Source: Planctomycetota bacterium
Lineage (GTDB): Bacteria > Planctomycetota > Phycisphaerae > Phycisphaerales > Phycisphaeraceae
Assembly: GCA_021413865.1 (NCBI GenBank)
Contig: JAIOPN010000026.1
Span: 1-64,000, forward strand
DNA length: 64,000 bases
Reading direction: 5' to 3'
This document shows, in pieces, positions 1 to 8,770 of the stretch (positions are counted from its first letter, which is position 1; each line of letters starts with the position of its first letter). The notes beneath the pieces are model-generated. The model was not told the origin of the DNA. It saw only the letters and a list, made by a program, of their open reading frames with translations, and did not search any database. Made by a program: the position numbers and the translations under genes.

Positions 1-19
1 GCTGCCGGCAGGGACCTTG

Positions 20-304
20 CTACGGATCGGTCGTGAAGACCCGGGTGCGTCCGGTCGCCCGTCGGCGGTCGTGCCCGCGTGACTCCTCGCTGCGCTCGTC
101 GCCACGCGGGCACGGCAAGCAACAGTAGAACCGGATAAATCCAACATACAAGGGTGCGGTGTGTCCGCCGGGGGCATTGATCACCCGATCGTCCAAAGAG
201 CACTGGTCTGCGAAGACGCCGACCAGTGGCACCCGGCCCCAGATGGGGCGGGGGAGGCCGTTGCGTGGGCAGAAGATGTCCAGCCATGCGTCGGCAAGTA
301 TGAT
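20..304 (-). pseudogene. Possible remnant of a pseudopilin-like gene
   Basis: An open frame on the minus strand runs from a stop at 305-307 to a stop near position 20. It has no ATG; the only internal start is a GTG at 232. The part encoded by about 130-260 reads sensibly (GVFADQ, then APGGHTAPLYVGFIRF), which resembles the end of planctomycete type II pseudopilins, where a short Gly/His stretch precedes a LYVDGHVxF-like strand. The next residues are arginine-rich and coded by a repeat hairpin, so the natural 3' end seems lost. The 5' end is also missing. It could equally be chance coding in G+C-rich DNA. The identification is weak. Confidence 0.28.
70..114. repeat. Inverted repeat, 12-bp perfect stem
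   Basis: CGTGCCCGCGTG at 70-81 is exactly reverse-complemented at 103-114, with a 21-base loop that is itself rich in CTCG/GCTCGTC. It is probably a REP-like palindrome or a transcript-end hairpin. No T-tract follows on either strand, so an intrinsic terminator is not supported. Confidence 0.55.
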
Positions 305-311
305 CTATCTC

Positions 312-1445
312 ATGGCCGTATTCCGACTCACTAAAGACTCCATCGTTAAACTACCCGACACATCGTTCGCTCACAGGGGTGTCAAAGAACGCACCGACTT
401 GCAACGATTGCTCAGGAACAACATCGGTGTTGTCGCTGACGATGTCCTGATCATCGCGGAAGAGTTCGACTATTGGGAGGTTTCAAAACGGCGCATCGAC
501 CTCCTCGCGGTTGACCATGACGCCAATCTCATCGTCATCGAGCTCAAGCGTGACGATGAAGGTGGCCACATGGACCTACAAGCGATTCGTTATGCCGCGA
601 TGGTATCAAGCATGACTTTCGCGCAGGCCGTCGAGGTCTATCAGGCATTCTTGGGCAAGACAGCAGTTGGGCAGAGTGCAAAGAACAAATTGCTTGAGTT
701 CTTGAAGTGGAACGAGCCAAGCGAAGAGAAATTTGCAGGCAAGGTTCAAATAATCTTGGTGGCAGCGGATTTTTCCAAAGAACTCACTACGAGCGTCCTG
801 TGGCTCAATGAGCAAGGCCTTGACATGCGTTGCGTAAGATTGAAGCCGTACGACAACGGATCAGAAACTATTGTCGACGCACAACAAGTTATTCCGCTGC
901 CCGAGGCGGAGGACTACATCGAACGGGTCAAGGCGAAGGATCAGGCAGCGAGAGCGGAGGGATCGGATCGTCATGTGTTGAGACGGGCATTCTGGATTGA
1001 ATTCTTACCGCAGGCCGCTACCGCAACGCCCCGATTTGAAGGAAAAACTCCGGTCGACGCGTATTACATCACGGCCTCTGCGGGTCCTAGCGGACTACGT
1101 TACACCTACTTGGTATGGCTGGATGTTGCTGGGGTAGAGTTCTACATCAATCGTGATGATGTCACGTTCAATAAGGCGATATTCGATTACCTCCATTCAA
1201 AAAAAGAAGAGATCGAGAGGGTCTATGGGAAATCGATTGGTTGGGAACGACTCGACAGTAAACGAGCTTCAAGATTATTTGATGACTCCGTGCCCGGCGG
1301 GATTCACTCACCAAGAGACCAATGGCCTGCGACACAGCGGGACATGATGGATGCAATGATCAGGCTAGAAAAAGCGCTGGCGCCACATTTGAATGCAGCA
1401 GTGGAACACGCATCTGCTAGGACCGACGGGACGGAAGAAAAATAA
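312..1445 (+). CDS. DUF4268-type protein with PD-(D/E)XK nuclease domain
   Basis: A 377-residue protein. The N-terminal half has the core of a PD-(D/E)XK nuclease fold: Glu50, then RRID with Asp63, then IELK with Glu77 and Lys79, followed by the GGHMDLQAIRYAAM block typical of proteins annotated as DUF91/NucS-like or DUF4268. The C-terminal part (about 225-365) resembles DUF4268. The ATG at 312 is chosen because the family begins close to this motif; an in-frame ATG lies at 300, and the longer open frame from 159 has no family-like sequence. Neither start has a clear Shine-Dalgarno. Base composition is clearly lower in G+C than the neighbouring ftsK, suggesting transfer. No methyltransferase or specificity gene adjoins it. 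The nuclease fold is fairly certain; the biological role is unknown. Confidence 0.8.
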   Translation: MAVFRLTKDSIVKLPDTSFAHRGVKERTDLQRLLRNNIGVVADDVLIIAEEFDYWEVSKRRIDLLAVDHDANLIVIELKRDDEGGHMDLQAIRYAAMVSSMTFAQAVEVYQAFLGKTAVGQSAKNKLLEFLKWNEPSEEKFAGKVQIILVAADFSKELTTSVLWLNEQGLDMRCVRLKPYDNGSETIVDAQQVIPLPEAEDYIERVKAKDQAARAEGSDRHVLRRAFWIEFLPQAATATPRFEGKTPVDAYYITASAGPSGLRYTYLVWLDVAGVEFYINRDDVTFNKAIFDYLHSKKEEIERVYGKSIGWERLDSKRASRLFDDSVPGGIHSPRDQWPATQRDMMDAMIRLEKALAPHLNAAVEHASARTDGTEEK

Positions 1446-1541
1446 ACGATCGCTGTCCATGGGTTGCGCGGCGAAGGCACCGCTCTACCCACGGTTACTG
1501 TCCGTCGCCACGCTGGAGCGGAGAGGCAGCCGGGGGCGCGT

Positions 1542-1754
1542 TCACGCCGCCTCGACATACCGGCAACGGGTTCTGGGCTTGGGTACCGGTTCGCCGCGCT
1601 CGCGGAGGATTTCGATGTGGGCCTCAATGCCCTCGCGGATGAGCCGTGCGACCCCGGCGACTGTTTTGCCGGTGACGCCCAGGCCGGGGAGGTCGGGGGC
1701 GTAGGCGGCGTAGCCGGTCTTGGTTTCCTCAATGACCACGGCGTACTTTTTCAT
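1542..1754 (-). CDS. hicB: HicB-family antitoxin (short form)
   Basis: A 70-residue protein starting MKKYAVVIEE with the YAAYAPDLPGLGVTGKT stretch that marks the partly degraded RNase H-like fold of HicB antitoxins. It ends soon after the second helix, so it lacks the C-terminal HTH or ribbon-helix-helix domain found in longer HicB proteins. It should neutralise HicA by direct binding; autoregulation through its own DNA-binding domain is not evident. The ATG overlaps the hicA stop by four bases (ATGA), so the pair is translationally coupled with the toxin gene first. The gene converges on the nuclease gene ending at 1445. Confidence 0.85.
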   Translation of the reverse strand: MKKYAVVIEETKTGYAAYAPDLPGLGVTGKTVAGVARLIREGIEAHIEILRERGEPVPKPRTRCRYVEAA

Positions 1755-1948
1755 GACATGCGTCCCTTCAGACCGGCCTGCTTGAGGATGCTGTTCAGCG
1801 TGCCCTTGGGAACGTCGTCCGACGGCTTGCCGGCGAGGGTGACCACGCCCGGTCGCACGGGATGAACGTAGTGTGCGTGGCTGCCCTTTTGTCGGAGAAA
1901 CCGCCATCCTTCGGCCTCGATCAGCTTGACTACGTCCCGGAACTTCAC
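1751..1948 (-). CDS. hicA: HicA-family mRNA interferase toxin
   Basis: A 65-residue protein of standard HicA length. It has the double-stranded-RNA-binding-like fold signature KLIEAEGWRFLRQKGSHAHY; His24 in GSH is the expected catalytic residue. The C-terminal KGTLNSILKQAGL helix is also typical of the family. HicA toxins cleave mRNA independently of the ribosome and are held inactive by HicB, whose gene overlaps this one by four bases. The promoter must lie in 1949-2165, the gap shared with the divergent ftsK; no clear -35/-10 pair was found there. Toxin activity is inferred from the intact motif. Confidence 0.88.
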   Translation of the reverse strand: MKFRDVVKLIEAEGWRFLRQKGSHAHYVHPVRPGVVTLAGKPSDDVPKGTLNSILKQAGLKGRMS

Positions 1949-2165
1949 CCGCGTATTCTACACATCCCGCGAGGGAAACGCAGGCAGACAAGACACACCG
2001 CACCCTATCGGGATGCAGTGTGGCACCCTGCCTGCGTGTCTGCATCCTCCCACCCCAAAACTTTCTCCCCAACAGCCTTGCTTGGCCGATCTTATGGGCC
2101 ATCGGCGCGATCTGCGTGCCTGTTTATCGGTGCGCCTCGGACGCCTAAATCGGGACCGCCTCAAC

Positions 2166-4823
2166 ATGGCCAAGAAGACCAAGACCACGAGCGTGCTGAA
2201 TACCCAGGTCGAGCCTCACACGGCCGTCCGATTCATTGGGTGGCTGGTGCTGGCGGCGGCGTGGGTGATGATCGTGCTGGCGCTGGCGAGCTACGACCCG
2301 GCAGACTGGCCGGGGCACGCGATCGCGCCGCACAACGCCAACCCAGCGAACTGGATCGGGCCGGTCGGGGCGGTGATCGCGCACCAGGCCTACCTGATGG
2401 TCGGGCCGGGCATCTGGATCTTCATGGCCGGCTGGCTGGCGGTGCTGGCGTCGGCGGCGATGAAGAAGCCGATCACGCAGTTCTCCCTGCGGCTGGTCGG
2501 CGTGGTGCTTATGACGGTGATCGGCAGCGCGATCGTCGGGCTCTCGATGCCCGCCGTGATGGGCAGGCCCGAGGGCAGCGGGGGGCTGATCGCGCTCTGG
2601 GTGAACTCCGAACTGACGTCGCGGTTCCACACGATGGGGACGCTGATCATCCTCGGGCTGTTCTTCGTGGTCGCGGCGGTGCTGGCGGCGGACCACATCG
2701 TGATGGCCATCCCGAACCAGTTGGTGCGTGCCTACCGCGCGATGCCGAGGGTGAACGTGCCCAAGCCGGTGCTGGTCGGGCGGTTCCCCGGGCTGTCGGG
2801 CTGGACACGGCGTGAAGACACGGGGACCGGCGCGGCGGCGGATGCCCGGCGCGGCGGCGTGGATGTGGAGGAACTGGACGATGACGGTCCCGTGGATGAG
2901 GACGCGGTCCGTCCGGTGGCCCGCCACATCAGCCCCGACGAGCATTTCGTGAAGCCCGGCGACGACACGACCAATATGGAAGTGACCGCAGAGTTGGATG
3001 AGGATGACGACGACGCGGATACGGCGGCGGCTTCTTCGGAGGATGACGCGAACGACGAGGAGGGTGCAGCGGCCGACGCCCCCGGGGCCTATGTCGCCGA
3101 GAAGCGCCAGTTCGACCCCGACGCGCTGCGTGCGAAGATCAAGGCGATGCCGATCAACCTCGCCCCGCGTGCGCCCGGCAAAACGCTCCCCGCGCGAGAG
3201 ATTGACCTGTCGGGCTACCGCTTCCCGGGCGTGGACGTGTTGATTGAACCGGAGTCGAACTTCACCGAGGAGATGGAGCGCGTCGTCCGAGACCAGGCGA
3301 TCCAGCTCGAAGAGGCTCTGCGTCAATACAACATCGACGGCGAGGTCGTGGGCATCGACTCGGGCCCGGTCATCACGCTCTACGAGGTCCGGCTGGCGGC
3401 GGGGACGAAGGTCTCCGTGCTCTCGGCGGTCTCCTCCGACCTGGCGCGGTCGCTCAAGTCGCACAACATCCGCATCGTCCCCAACATGGTCGGTAAGGAC
3501 ACGGTCGGCATCGAGGTGCCCAACATCCTCAAGGAAAAGGTCCGGCTCAAGGAGCTGATGGGGGCGAACAACGACGTCGTGAGCAAGATGGGCCTGCCCA
3601 TGTTCCTGGGCAAGGACGCCAGCGGCAACCCGCTCATCGAAGACTTGGCGAAGATGCCGCATATGCTCATCGCCGGCACGACCGGCTCGGGCAAGAGCGT
3701 CTGCATGAACTCGATCATCATGAGCTTCCTGCTCACCAAGCGGCCCGACGAGCTGAAGATGGTGCTGGTCGATCCGAAGATGGTGGAGATGAGCCAGTTC
3801 AAGGACATCCCGCACCTGATGTGCCCGGTGGTGACGGAGATGAGCAAGGCCGCCGCGATCCTGGAGTGGGCCGTCACGAAGATGGACGAGCGTTACGAGC
3901 TGCTCGCCGAGGCGGGTGTGCGCGACGTGTCGAGCTACAACAGCCTCTCGTGGGAGGAGATCAAGGAGCGCTTCAACCCGGCCAACGAGGATGAAGAGGC
4001 CCGCATCCCCAAGAAGCTTTATTACATGGTGTTCGTCATCGACGAGCTGGCCGACCTGATGATCACCAACAAGGAGGTCGAGGGGTTCATCGTCCGCATC
4101 GCGCAGAAGGCCCGCGCGGTGGGCATGCACCTCATCCTCGCCACGCAGCGGCCGCAGGCGAACGTGGTGACCGGCCTGATCAAGTCGAACATGCCCTGCC
4201 GCGTCTCGTTCAAGGTGGCGTCGGGGATGGACTCGCGCATCGTGCTCGACCAGAAGGGGGCCGAGCTTTTGCTGGGCCAGGGCGACATGCTCTTCCTCTC
4301 GCCGCGGTCGAGCAAGCTCACGCGGGCGCAGGGCACGCTGGTGGACGACATGGAGATCCGCCGCACCGTGAAGTTCCTCAAGGAGATCGCCGAGCAGAAC
4401 TTCGAGCCGCAGTTGGTGCAGCTCAAGGGCCCGGGCGGCGGGGACGTGGACCAGGAGGCGGCGCGGGACCCGCTCTTCGCCGACGCGGTGGGCGTGGTGC
4501 TCCAGACCAAGCGCGGCAGCGTGAGCCTGCTGCAGCGGCGGCTGACGATCGGCTACTCGCGTGCCAGCCGGCTGATCGAGGCGATGGCGATGGCGGGCAT
4601 CCTCGGCGAGTACAAGGGCAGCCAGGCCCGCGAGGTGGCGATCACGCTCGAGGAGTGGGAGGCGATGAAGGAGCAGATGGCCAGGGATGCGGCCTCCGAG
4701 CCCACGCTAGCCTCCGGCGGCGTCGCCGACTTCGAGAAGAACGGCGGCAACAACCCCGACTGGGCCAACGAGGGGGATGACGACGACGTGCCCGACGAGA
4801 TCGACGGCGAATTCAGGCAGTGA
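2166..4823 (+). CDS. ftsK: DNA translocase FtsK/SpoIIIE
   Basis: An 885-residue DNA-pumping ATPase of the division septum. The N-terminus has several hydrophobic membrane segments (about residues 17-200), then an acidic linker (about 220-320), then the alpha/beta motor. Walker A is GTTGSGKS at 504-511 and Walker B ends in Asp626-Glu627 (FVIDELADLM). The gamma winged-helix domain that reads KOPS-like sequences starts near residue 768. The ATG at 2166 (MAKKTKTTS) is preferred over the longer in-frame opening at 1926 because the upstream 80 residues look non-coding and would run into the hicA promoter. Nothing in the motor looks degraded. Confidence 0.95.
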   Translation: MAKKTKTTSVLNTQVEPHTAVRFIGWLVLAAAWVMIVLALASYDPADWPGHAIAPHNANPANWIGPVGAVIAHQAYLMVGPGIWIFMAGWLAVLASAAMKKPITQFSLRLVGVVLMTVIGSAIVGLSMPAVMGRPEGSGGLIALWVNSELTSRFHTMGTLIILGLFFVVAAVLAADHIVMAIPNQLVRAYRAMPRVNVPKPVLVGRFPGLSGWTRREDTGTGAAADARRGGVDVEELDDDGPVDEDAVRPVARHISPDEHFVKPGDDTTNMEVTAELDEDDDDADTAAASSEDDANDEEGAAADAPGAYVAEKRQFDPDALRAKIKAMPINLAPRAPGKTLPAREIDLSGYRFPGVDVLIEPESNFTEEMERVVRDQAIQLEEALRQYNIDGEVVGIDSGPVITLYEVRLAAGTKVSVLSAVSSDLARSLKSHNIRIVPNMVGKDTVGIEVPNILKEKVRLKELMGANNDVVSKMGLPMFLGKDASGNPLIEDLAKMPHMLIAGTTGSGKSVCMNSIIMSFLLTKRPDELKMVLVDPKMVEMSQFKDIPHLMCPVVTEMSKAAAILEWAVTKMDERYELLAEAGVRDVSSYNSLSWEEIKERFNPANEDEEARIPKKLYYMVFVIDELADLMITNKEVEGFIVRIAQKARAVGMHLILATQRPQANVVTGLIKSNMPCRVSFKVASGMDSRIVLDQKGAELLLGQGDMLFLSPRSSKLTRAQGTLVDDMEIRRTVKFLKEIAEQNFEPQLVQLKGPGGGDVDQEAARDPLFADAVGVVLQTKRGSVSLLQRRLTIGYSRASRLIEAMAMAGILGEYKGSQAREVAITLEEWEAMKEQMARDAASEPTLASGGVADFEKNGGNNPDWANEGDDDDVPDEIDGEFRQ

Positions 4824-4915
4824 TCGGCGGCGGGTGATCCGCCCGCTGCCTCGGTGTTACCATCACATCGCGGATTCGAGCGGTTTATTGCCCGTCCGGG
4901 CACAGGGGTTTTCAC

Positions 4916-5659
4916 ATGTCCAACGCGCGCGTCAATTTCTTCCTGCTCGTCGTGTTTGGCCTGACGCTTCCGGTCAGTGTGGTCGTCTCCACCAACCTCG
5001 CACGCCGCAGCTTCGAGAAGGTCAGGCTGCGTGACCAGACGATCACGGTCAAGGGTTTCGCCGAACGGCCGATCACGTCGGACCTGGCGAAATGGGGCAC
5101 GGCGATCTCCGCCCGCAAGCCCGAGTTGACCGCCGCTTACGCCGACCTCGAAAAGGGCCGCGCCCGGCTGCTTGAATACCTCGCGGGCCACGGCTTCAAG
5201 AAGGAGGACGTCTGGGCCGCGCCCGTCAGCATCATGCAGCAGTTCGTCCGCGACAAGGACGGCCGGATGACCAACACGATCGAGTTCTATGCCGTGCGCC
5301 AATACTTCACCATCACCACGAAGGACGTCTCCCTGGTCGCGAAGGTCGCCAGCGGGTCGGCGGACCTGATCCGCGAGGGCATTGAGTTGGAGGGCGAATC
5401 GCCTTCCTATCTCTATACCAAACTCGACGAAGCCAAGCTCGAGATGATCGCCGAGGCCGTCGCCAACGCCCGCGCCCGTGCCGAGAGCCTGGTGAAAGGT
5501 TCGGGCAGCCGGCTGGGCCCGCTGCGATCGGCGAGTCAGGGCGTGTTCCAGATCACGCCGGCTCACTCGACCGACGTCTCGGGCTCGGGCGTCAATGACA
5601 CTTCAAGCGTGGACAAGGTCATCAAGGCGGTGGTGACGCAAGAGTACGCGCTGGAGTGA
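4916..5659 (+). CDS. SIMPL-domain (DUF541) protein, membrane-anchored
   Basis: A 247-residue protein with one N-terminal hydrophobic segment (about residues 7-26), either a signal anchor or an uncleaved signal peptide, followed by a SIMPL/DUF541 domain. The family pattern is visible as ITVKGFAERPITSDLAKW at the start and the repeated RARAESL region near the C-terminus. SIMPL proteins are periplasmic or cell-surface; their biochemical role is poorly defined. It lies 92 bases after ftsK on the same strand. A weak GC-rich hairpin between them (about 4826-4850) lacks a T-tract, so read-through is possible. Confidence 0.85.
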   Translation: MSNARVNFFLLVVFGLTLPVSVVVSTNLARRSFEKVRLRDQTITVKGFAERPITSDLAKWGTAISARKPELTAAYADLEKGRARLLEYLAGHGFKKEDVWAAPVSIMQQFVRDKDGRMTNTIEFYAVRQYFTITTKDVSLVAKVASGSADLIREGIELEGESPSYLYTKLDEAKLEMIAEAVANARARAESLVKGSGSRLGPLRSASQGVFQITPAHSTDVSGSGVNDTSSVDKVIKAVVTQEYALE

Positions 5660-5664
5660 ATCTT

Positions 5665-5825
5665 TCCCTCTCCCCTTGCGGGATGAGGGTGCCGCGTCTT
5701 CGCGGCGGGTGAGGGGTGCCGTCCAAATTTGAAGACGTTTCCGTGACAGCAAACGGCGCAGCGACTGGTGTCCGTCCCTCACCCGGCTCGCGGACTCGCC
5801 CCCCTCTCCCCGGAGGGGAGAGGGG
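5665..5825. repeat. Two-armed REP-like element, copy 1
   Basis: The left arm (5665-5717) contains GCCGCGTCTTCGCGGCGGGT at 5691-5710. The right arm (5776-5825) contains ACCCGGCTCGCGGACTCGCC at 5781-5800 and ends in CCCTCTCCCC-GGAGGGGAGAGGG, itself a hairpin. The two arms are imperfect inverted repeats of each other. The same two arms recur at 19984-20163 around an unrelated centre, which is the architecture of a REP doublet. Confidence 0.85.
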
Positions 5826-5860
5826 GAAGACGCCCCCGCCATCCTGTACGATTCCCCGCC

Positions 5861-7297
5861 ATGACCATCGCACCGCGCGACCCACACCGGCCCGGCTACC
5901 ACTTCATGCCGCCCAAGAACTGGATGAACGACCCCAACGGGTTGATCCAGTTCCGCGGCCGATATCACATTTTCTACCAGCACAACCCCAACGCCGCCGT
6001 GTGGGGCGACATGCACTGGGGCCACGCCGTCAGCGATGACATGGTCCGCTGGAAACACCTCCCGCCCGCCATCGCGCCCACCCCCGGCGGTTACGACAAG
6101 GACGGCGTCTTCTCGGGCTGCTGCGTCGATTTCGACGGCCGGCCCGCGGCGCTCTACACCGGCATAAGCCCAGAGGTGCAGTGCCTCGCCTTCGCCGACG
6201 ACCCGAATGACCCCGACCTGCGCACATGGACCAAGCACGCGGGCAACCCTGTCATCCCCGCGCCGCCACGCATCGGCGAGTTGACCGGCTTCCGCGACCC
6301 CTACGTTTGGCGTGAGGCGGATGGCTGGCACATGGCCGTGGGTTCGGGCCTCCGCTCCGCCCCGCGCGGGCCTCTGCCGCGCGGTTGTGTATTGCTCTAC
6401 CGCTCGACGGACCTGGTGAACTGGGAATACCTGCACACGCTCTGCGAGGGCGACGCCAACGAGGGCGAGATGTGGGAGTGCCCGAACTTTTTCGAGTTAG
6501 ACGGCAAGCACGTCCTGCTCATTGCCGGGCTGCCCTCGGGCAAGTCGGTGTACCTCGTGGGCGACTATCGCGACAAGCGTTTCTCTCCGCGCCTGCGCGG
6601 CGAGATCGACGCCGGCGGCTCGCTCTACGCCCCGCAGGTCTTCACCGACGCGAAGGGTAGGGGGATCATGTTCGGCTGGCTGCGCGAGACACGCCCGATT
6701 TCCGCACAGGCCGCGTCCGGTTGGGCCTGCGCGCAGACGCTGCCGCGCGTGCTGACGCTCGGCGACGACGGCGCCCTGCGTTACGCCCCGGCCGAGGAGG
6801 TCCGCTCGCTGCGCCTCGCCGGGCCGGGCGACCACCGCACGTGGGTGAGTGTGCCTTGGTCCGGCGATCACACGCTCGCCTTGCACGCGGACGACACGAT
6901 CGAGATCGAGGCCGTCTTCGACCCGCCGCGCGGCGAGACGGGGCTCGCCGTCCGCCGCTCGCCCGACGGCTCCGAGCAGACGCGCATCACATGGAGCCCC
7001 GTGACCCGCCGTCTCACCCTCGACATGACGCGCGGGAGTCTCGACGCCACGACGCAGCGCGATCGGCGCGAGGCCCCACTCTCGATCGAGGCCGGCGAAC
7101 CCCTGCGGCTGCGCGTCTTCGTCGACCGCTCGATTATCGAGGTCTTCGCCAACGACCGGGCCTGCCTCACCGGTCGTGTGTATCCGACGCGCAACGACGC
7201 GCTCGGCGTGGCGCTGGCGTCGAATGGCCCCGCCACGCTTTCCAGGCTCGACCTCTGGCGTCTCGATCCGGTGCTGGACTGCGCTGCGGCGGTGTGA
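5861..7297 (+). CDS. Glycoside hydrolase family 32 (fructan/sucrose hydrolase)
   Basis: A 478-residue five-bladed propeller plus beta-sandwich enzyme that should release fructose from sucrose, inulin or levan. All three GH32 signatures are present: WMNDPNG with nucleophile Asp24, FRDP with Asp146, and WEC with acid/base Glu206. The C-terminal sandwich is recognisable from LRVFVDRSIIEVFAND. The ATG at 5861 is chosen because MTIAPRDPHRPGYHF leads straight into the catalytic domain; the longer frame from 5768 is coded by the right arm of the upstream repeat. No signal peptide is seen, so it probably acts in the cytoplasm. No sugar transporter or regulator adjoins it. Confidence 0.93.
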   Translation: MTIAPRDPHRPGYHFMPPKNWMNDPNGLIQFRGRYHIFYQHNPNAAVWGDMHWGHAVSDDMVRWKHLPPAIAPTPGGYDKDGVFSGCCVDFDGRPAALYTGISPEVQCLAFADDPNDPDLRTWTKHAGNPVIPAPPRIGELTGFRDPYVWREADGWHMAVGSGLRSAPRGPLPRGCVLLYRSTDLVNWEYLHTLCEGDANEGEMWECPNFFELDGKHVLLIAGLPSGKSVYLVGDYRDKRFSPRLRGEIDAGGSLYAPQVFTDAKGRGIMFGWLRETRPISAQAASGWACAQTLPRVLTLGDDGALRYAPAEEVRSLRLAGPGDHRTWVSVPWSGDHTLALHADDTIEIEAVFDPPRGETGLAVRRSPDGSEQTRITWSPVTRRLTLDMTRGSLDATTQRDRREAPLSIEAGEPLRLRVFVDRSIIEVFANDRACLTGRVYPTRNDALGVALASNGPATLSRLDLWRLDPVLDCAAAV

Positions 7298-7354
7298 GCG
7301 GCGCGGGATCGTCCTATCATTCCTTTAGCCTGAATGACATCACGAGAGCCAACC

Positions 7355-7777
7355 ATGAGCGTCCAGATTGATCTTGTTTACGAGGGCCAACTCCACACCC
7401 GCGCCACGCACGGCCCCTCCGGCGCGGCCATCGCCACCGACGCCCCCGTGGACAATGGCGGGAAAGGCTCGGCCTTTTCCCCGACGGACCTCGTCGCCGC
7501 CGCGCTGGGGGCGTGCATGATCACCATCATGGGCAAGGTCGCCGAGCGCCACGCGTGGGACTTGTCGGGCACCCGCGTGCGCGTCTTCAAGGAGATGATC
7601 CAGCAGCCCGTCCGCCGGATCGGTGCGCTGCGTGCGACGATTACCGTCCCGCGCCCGCTCTCCGCAACGCTCTCGGTCGACGACCGCAAGCGGCTCGAAA
7701 ACGCCGCCGAGACCTGCCCAGTGCGCAAGAGCCTGCACCCGGACGTGCAGTTGCCTGTGGAGTTCATCTACGAGTGA
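7355..7777 (+). CDS. OsmC-family peroxiredoxin-like protein
   Basis: A 140-residue protein of the OsmC/Ohr fold, which reduces organic hydroperoxides through two cysteines. Both are present, in ALGACMITIM and in ETCPVRKSL. The SPTDLVAAALGAC helix is the family hallmark. The start at 7355 (MSVQIDLVYEG) is preferred to the in-frame ATG seven codons earlier. It follows GH32 by 57 bases on the same strand and may share its transcript. The general OsmC subfamily rather than Ohr proper is favoured by overall similarity, but substrate is unknown. Confidence 0.88.
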   Translation: MSVQIDLVYEGQLHTRATHGPSGAAIATDAPVDNGGKGSAFSPTDLVAAALGACMITIMGKVAERHAWDLSGTRVRVFKEMIQQPVRRIGALRATITVPRPLSATLSVDDRKRLENAAETCPVRKSLHPDVQLPVEFIYE

Positions 7778-7839
7778 CCGCCGTATTGTGCTGCTAGAAT
7801 CAAACACGCCGCCACAGCGGCGACACACGGAACCTAGCC

Positions 7840-8691
7840 ATGCCCCTCACGCCCCAACAGATCGAACAATTCCGCACGCAGGGCTACCTCGTTGTGCCCG
7901 ATCTTTTCTCCACGCCCGAGGTTCACGCCATGCAGGCGGAGGTGGAGCGGTTCAAGCGTGAGGACAAATTCCGCAACGTCGCCACCGACGGCGACGGCAA
8001 GACGCACTCCAGCAAGCAGCGCAACCTCCAGATATGCCCGACCTACAAGATCAGCAATTTCTTCCGCGCCCTCCCGTTTGACCCCAAGGTCGTCGAGGCG
8101 GTCAGCGGGCTGATCGGCGACCCGTTCCTTCTCCACCTCGACCAGATCTTCCTCAAGCCCGCCGGCGACGGCATGGGCACCAACTGGCACCAGGACAACG
8201 CCTACTTCAAGATCGCCGACCCGCTCAAGGGCACCGCCATGTGGATCGCCGTGCACGACGCGACCGTCGCCAACGGGACGCTCCGTGTTATCCCCAACAT
8301 GTTTCGCGAGGAACTGCCCCACGAGCGCGACCCGATGAGCGACCACCACATCCGCTGCTACCCCGACGAGACGCACGCGCAGGTCTGCGAGGTGAAGGCG
8401 GGGGGCGTGGTCTTCTTCTGCTACGGCACGCCGCACTCGACCGCCGCCAATCACACCGACAAGGACCGTGCCGGTTTCGCGTACCATTTCCTCCATGAGA
8501 GCGTCGCCGCGGGCACCTCGTACGGCGACAGGATCCTCGCCGATGGTCGTGACTACAACCCGTTCCTGACCGGCCCCAAGGCCAGCGGTGGGCTCAAGGA
8601 GTACGGCTCGACCGTCGCGGGCACGTGGCCGATCGAGGTCGCCAAGGCGCTGGATATGGCGCGACAGGTCGAAGCGGTCGGGGCGCGGTGA
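7840..8691 (+). CDS. Phytanoyl-CoA dioxygenase (PhyH) family protein
   Basis: A 283-residue Fe(II)/2-oxoglutarate-dependent dioxygenase of the double-stranded beta-helix fold. The facial triad looks complete: His117-x-Asp119 in NWHQDN and His199 in GTPHS, with Arg210 placed to bind 2-oxoglutarate. Bacterial members hydroxylate diverse small molecules, so a phytanoyl-CoA substrate should not be assumed. It precedes two GH20-like genes with a 79-base gap on the same strand, hinting at a shared sugar-related job. It is one of three PhyH-like genes in the window, and the three are not close paralogues. Confidence 0.9.
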   Translation: MPLTPQQIEQFRTQGYLVVPDLFSTPEVHAMQAEVERFKREDKFRNVATDGDGKTHSSKQRNLQICPTYKISNFFRALPFDPKVVEAVSGLIGDPFLLHLDQIFLKPAGDGMGTNWHQDNAYFKIADPLKGTAMWIAVHDATVANGTLRVIPNMFREELPHERDPMSDHHIRCYPDETHAQVCEVKAGGVVFFCYGTPHSTAANHTDKDRAGFAYHFLHESVAAGTSYGDRILADGRDYNPFLTGPKASGGLKEYGSTVAGTWPIEVAKALDMARQVEAVGAR

Positions 8692-8770
8692 ACCGCACGT
8701 TCTCCTTCATCATTGACGCCCGCGCAGCATCGTCGTAGCCTCCCGCTTCCTCAATCGGAACGCGCCGGCC

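Noticed and set aside
1926-2165. Eighty-codon N-terminal extension of ftsK
   Set aside because: It overlaps the hicA promoter region and has no membrane or family-like sequence.
2145-4130. A 661-residue open frame antisense to ftsK
   Set aside because: It mirrors the ftsK coding frame in high-G+C DNA, is Arg/His/Asp-rich without domains, and ftsK is certain.
5768-5860. Upstream extension of the GH32 gene
   Set aside because: Its residues are coded by the right arm of a repeat, and the family starts at the later ATG.
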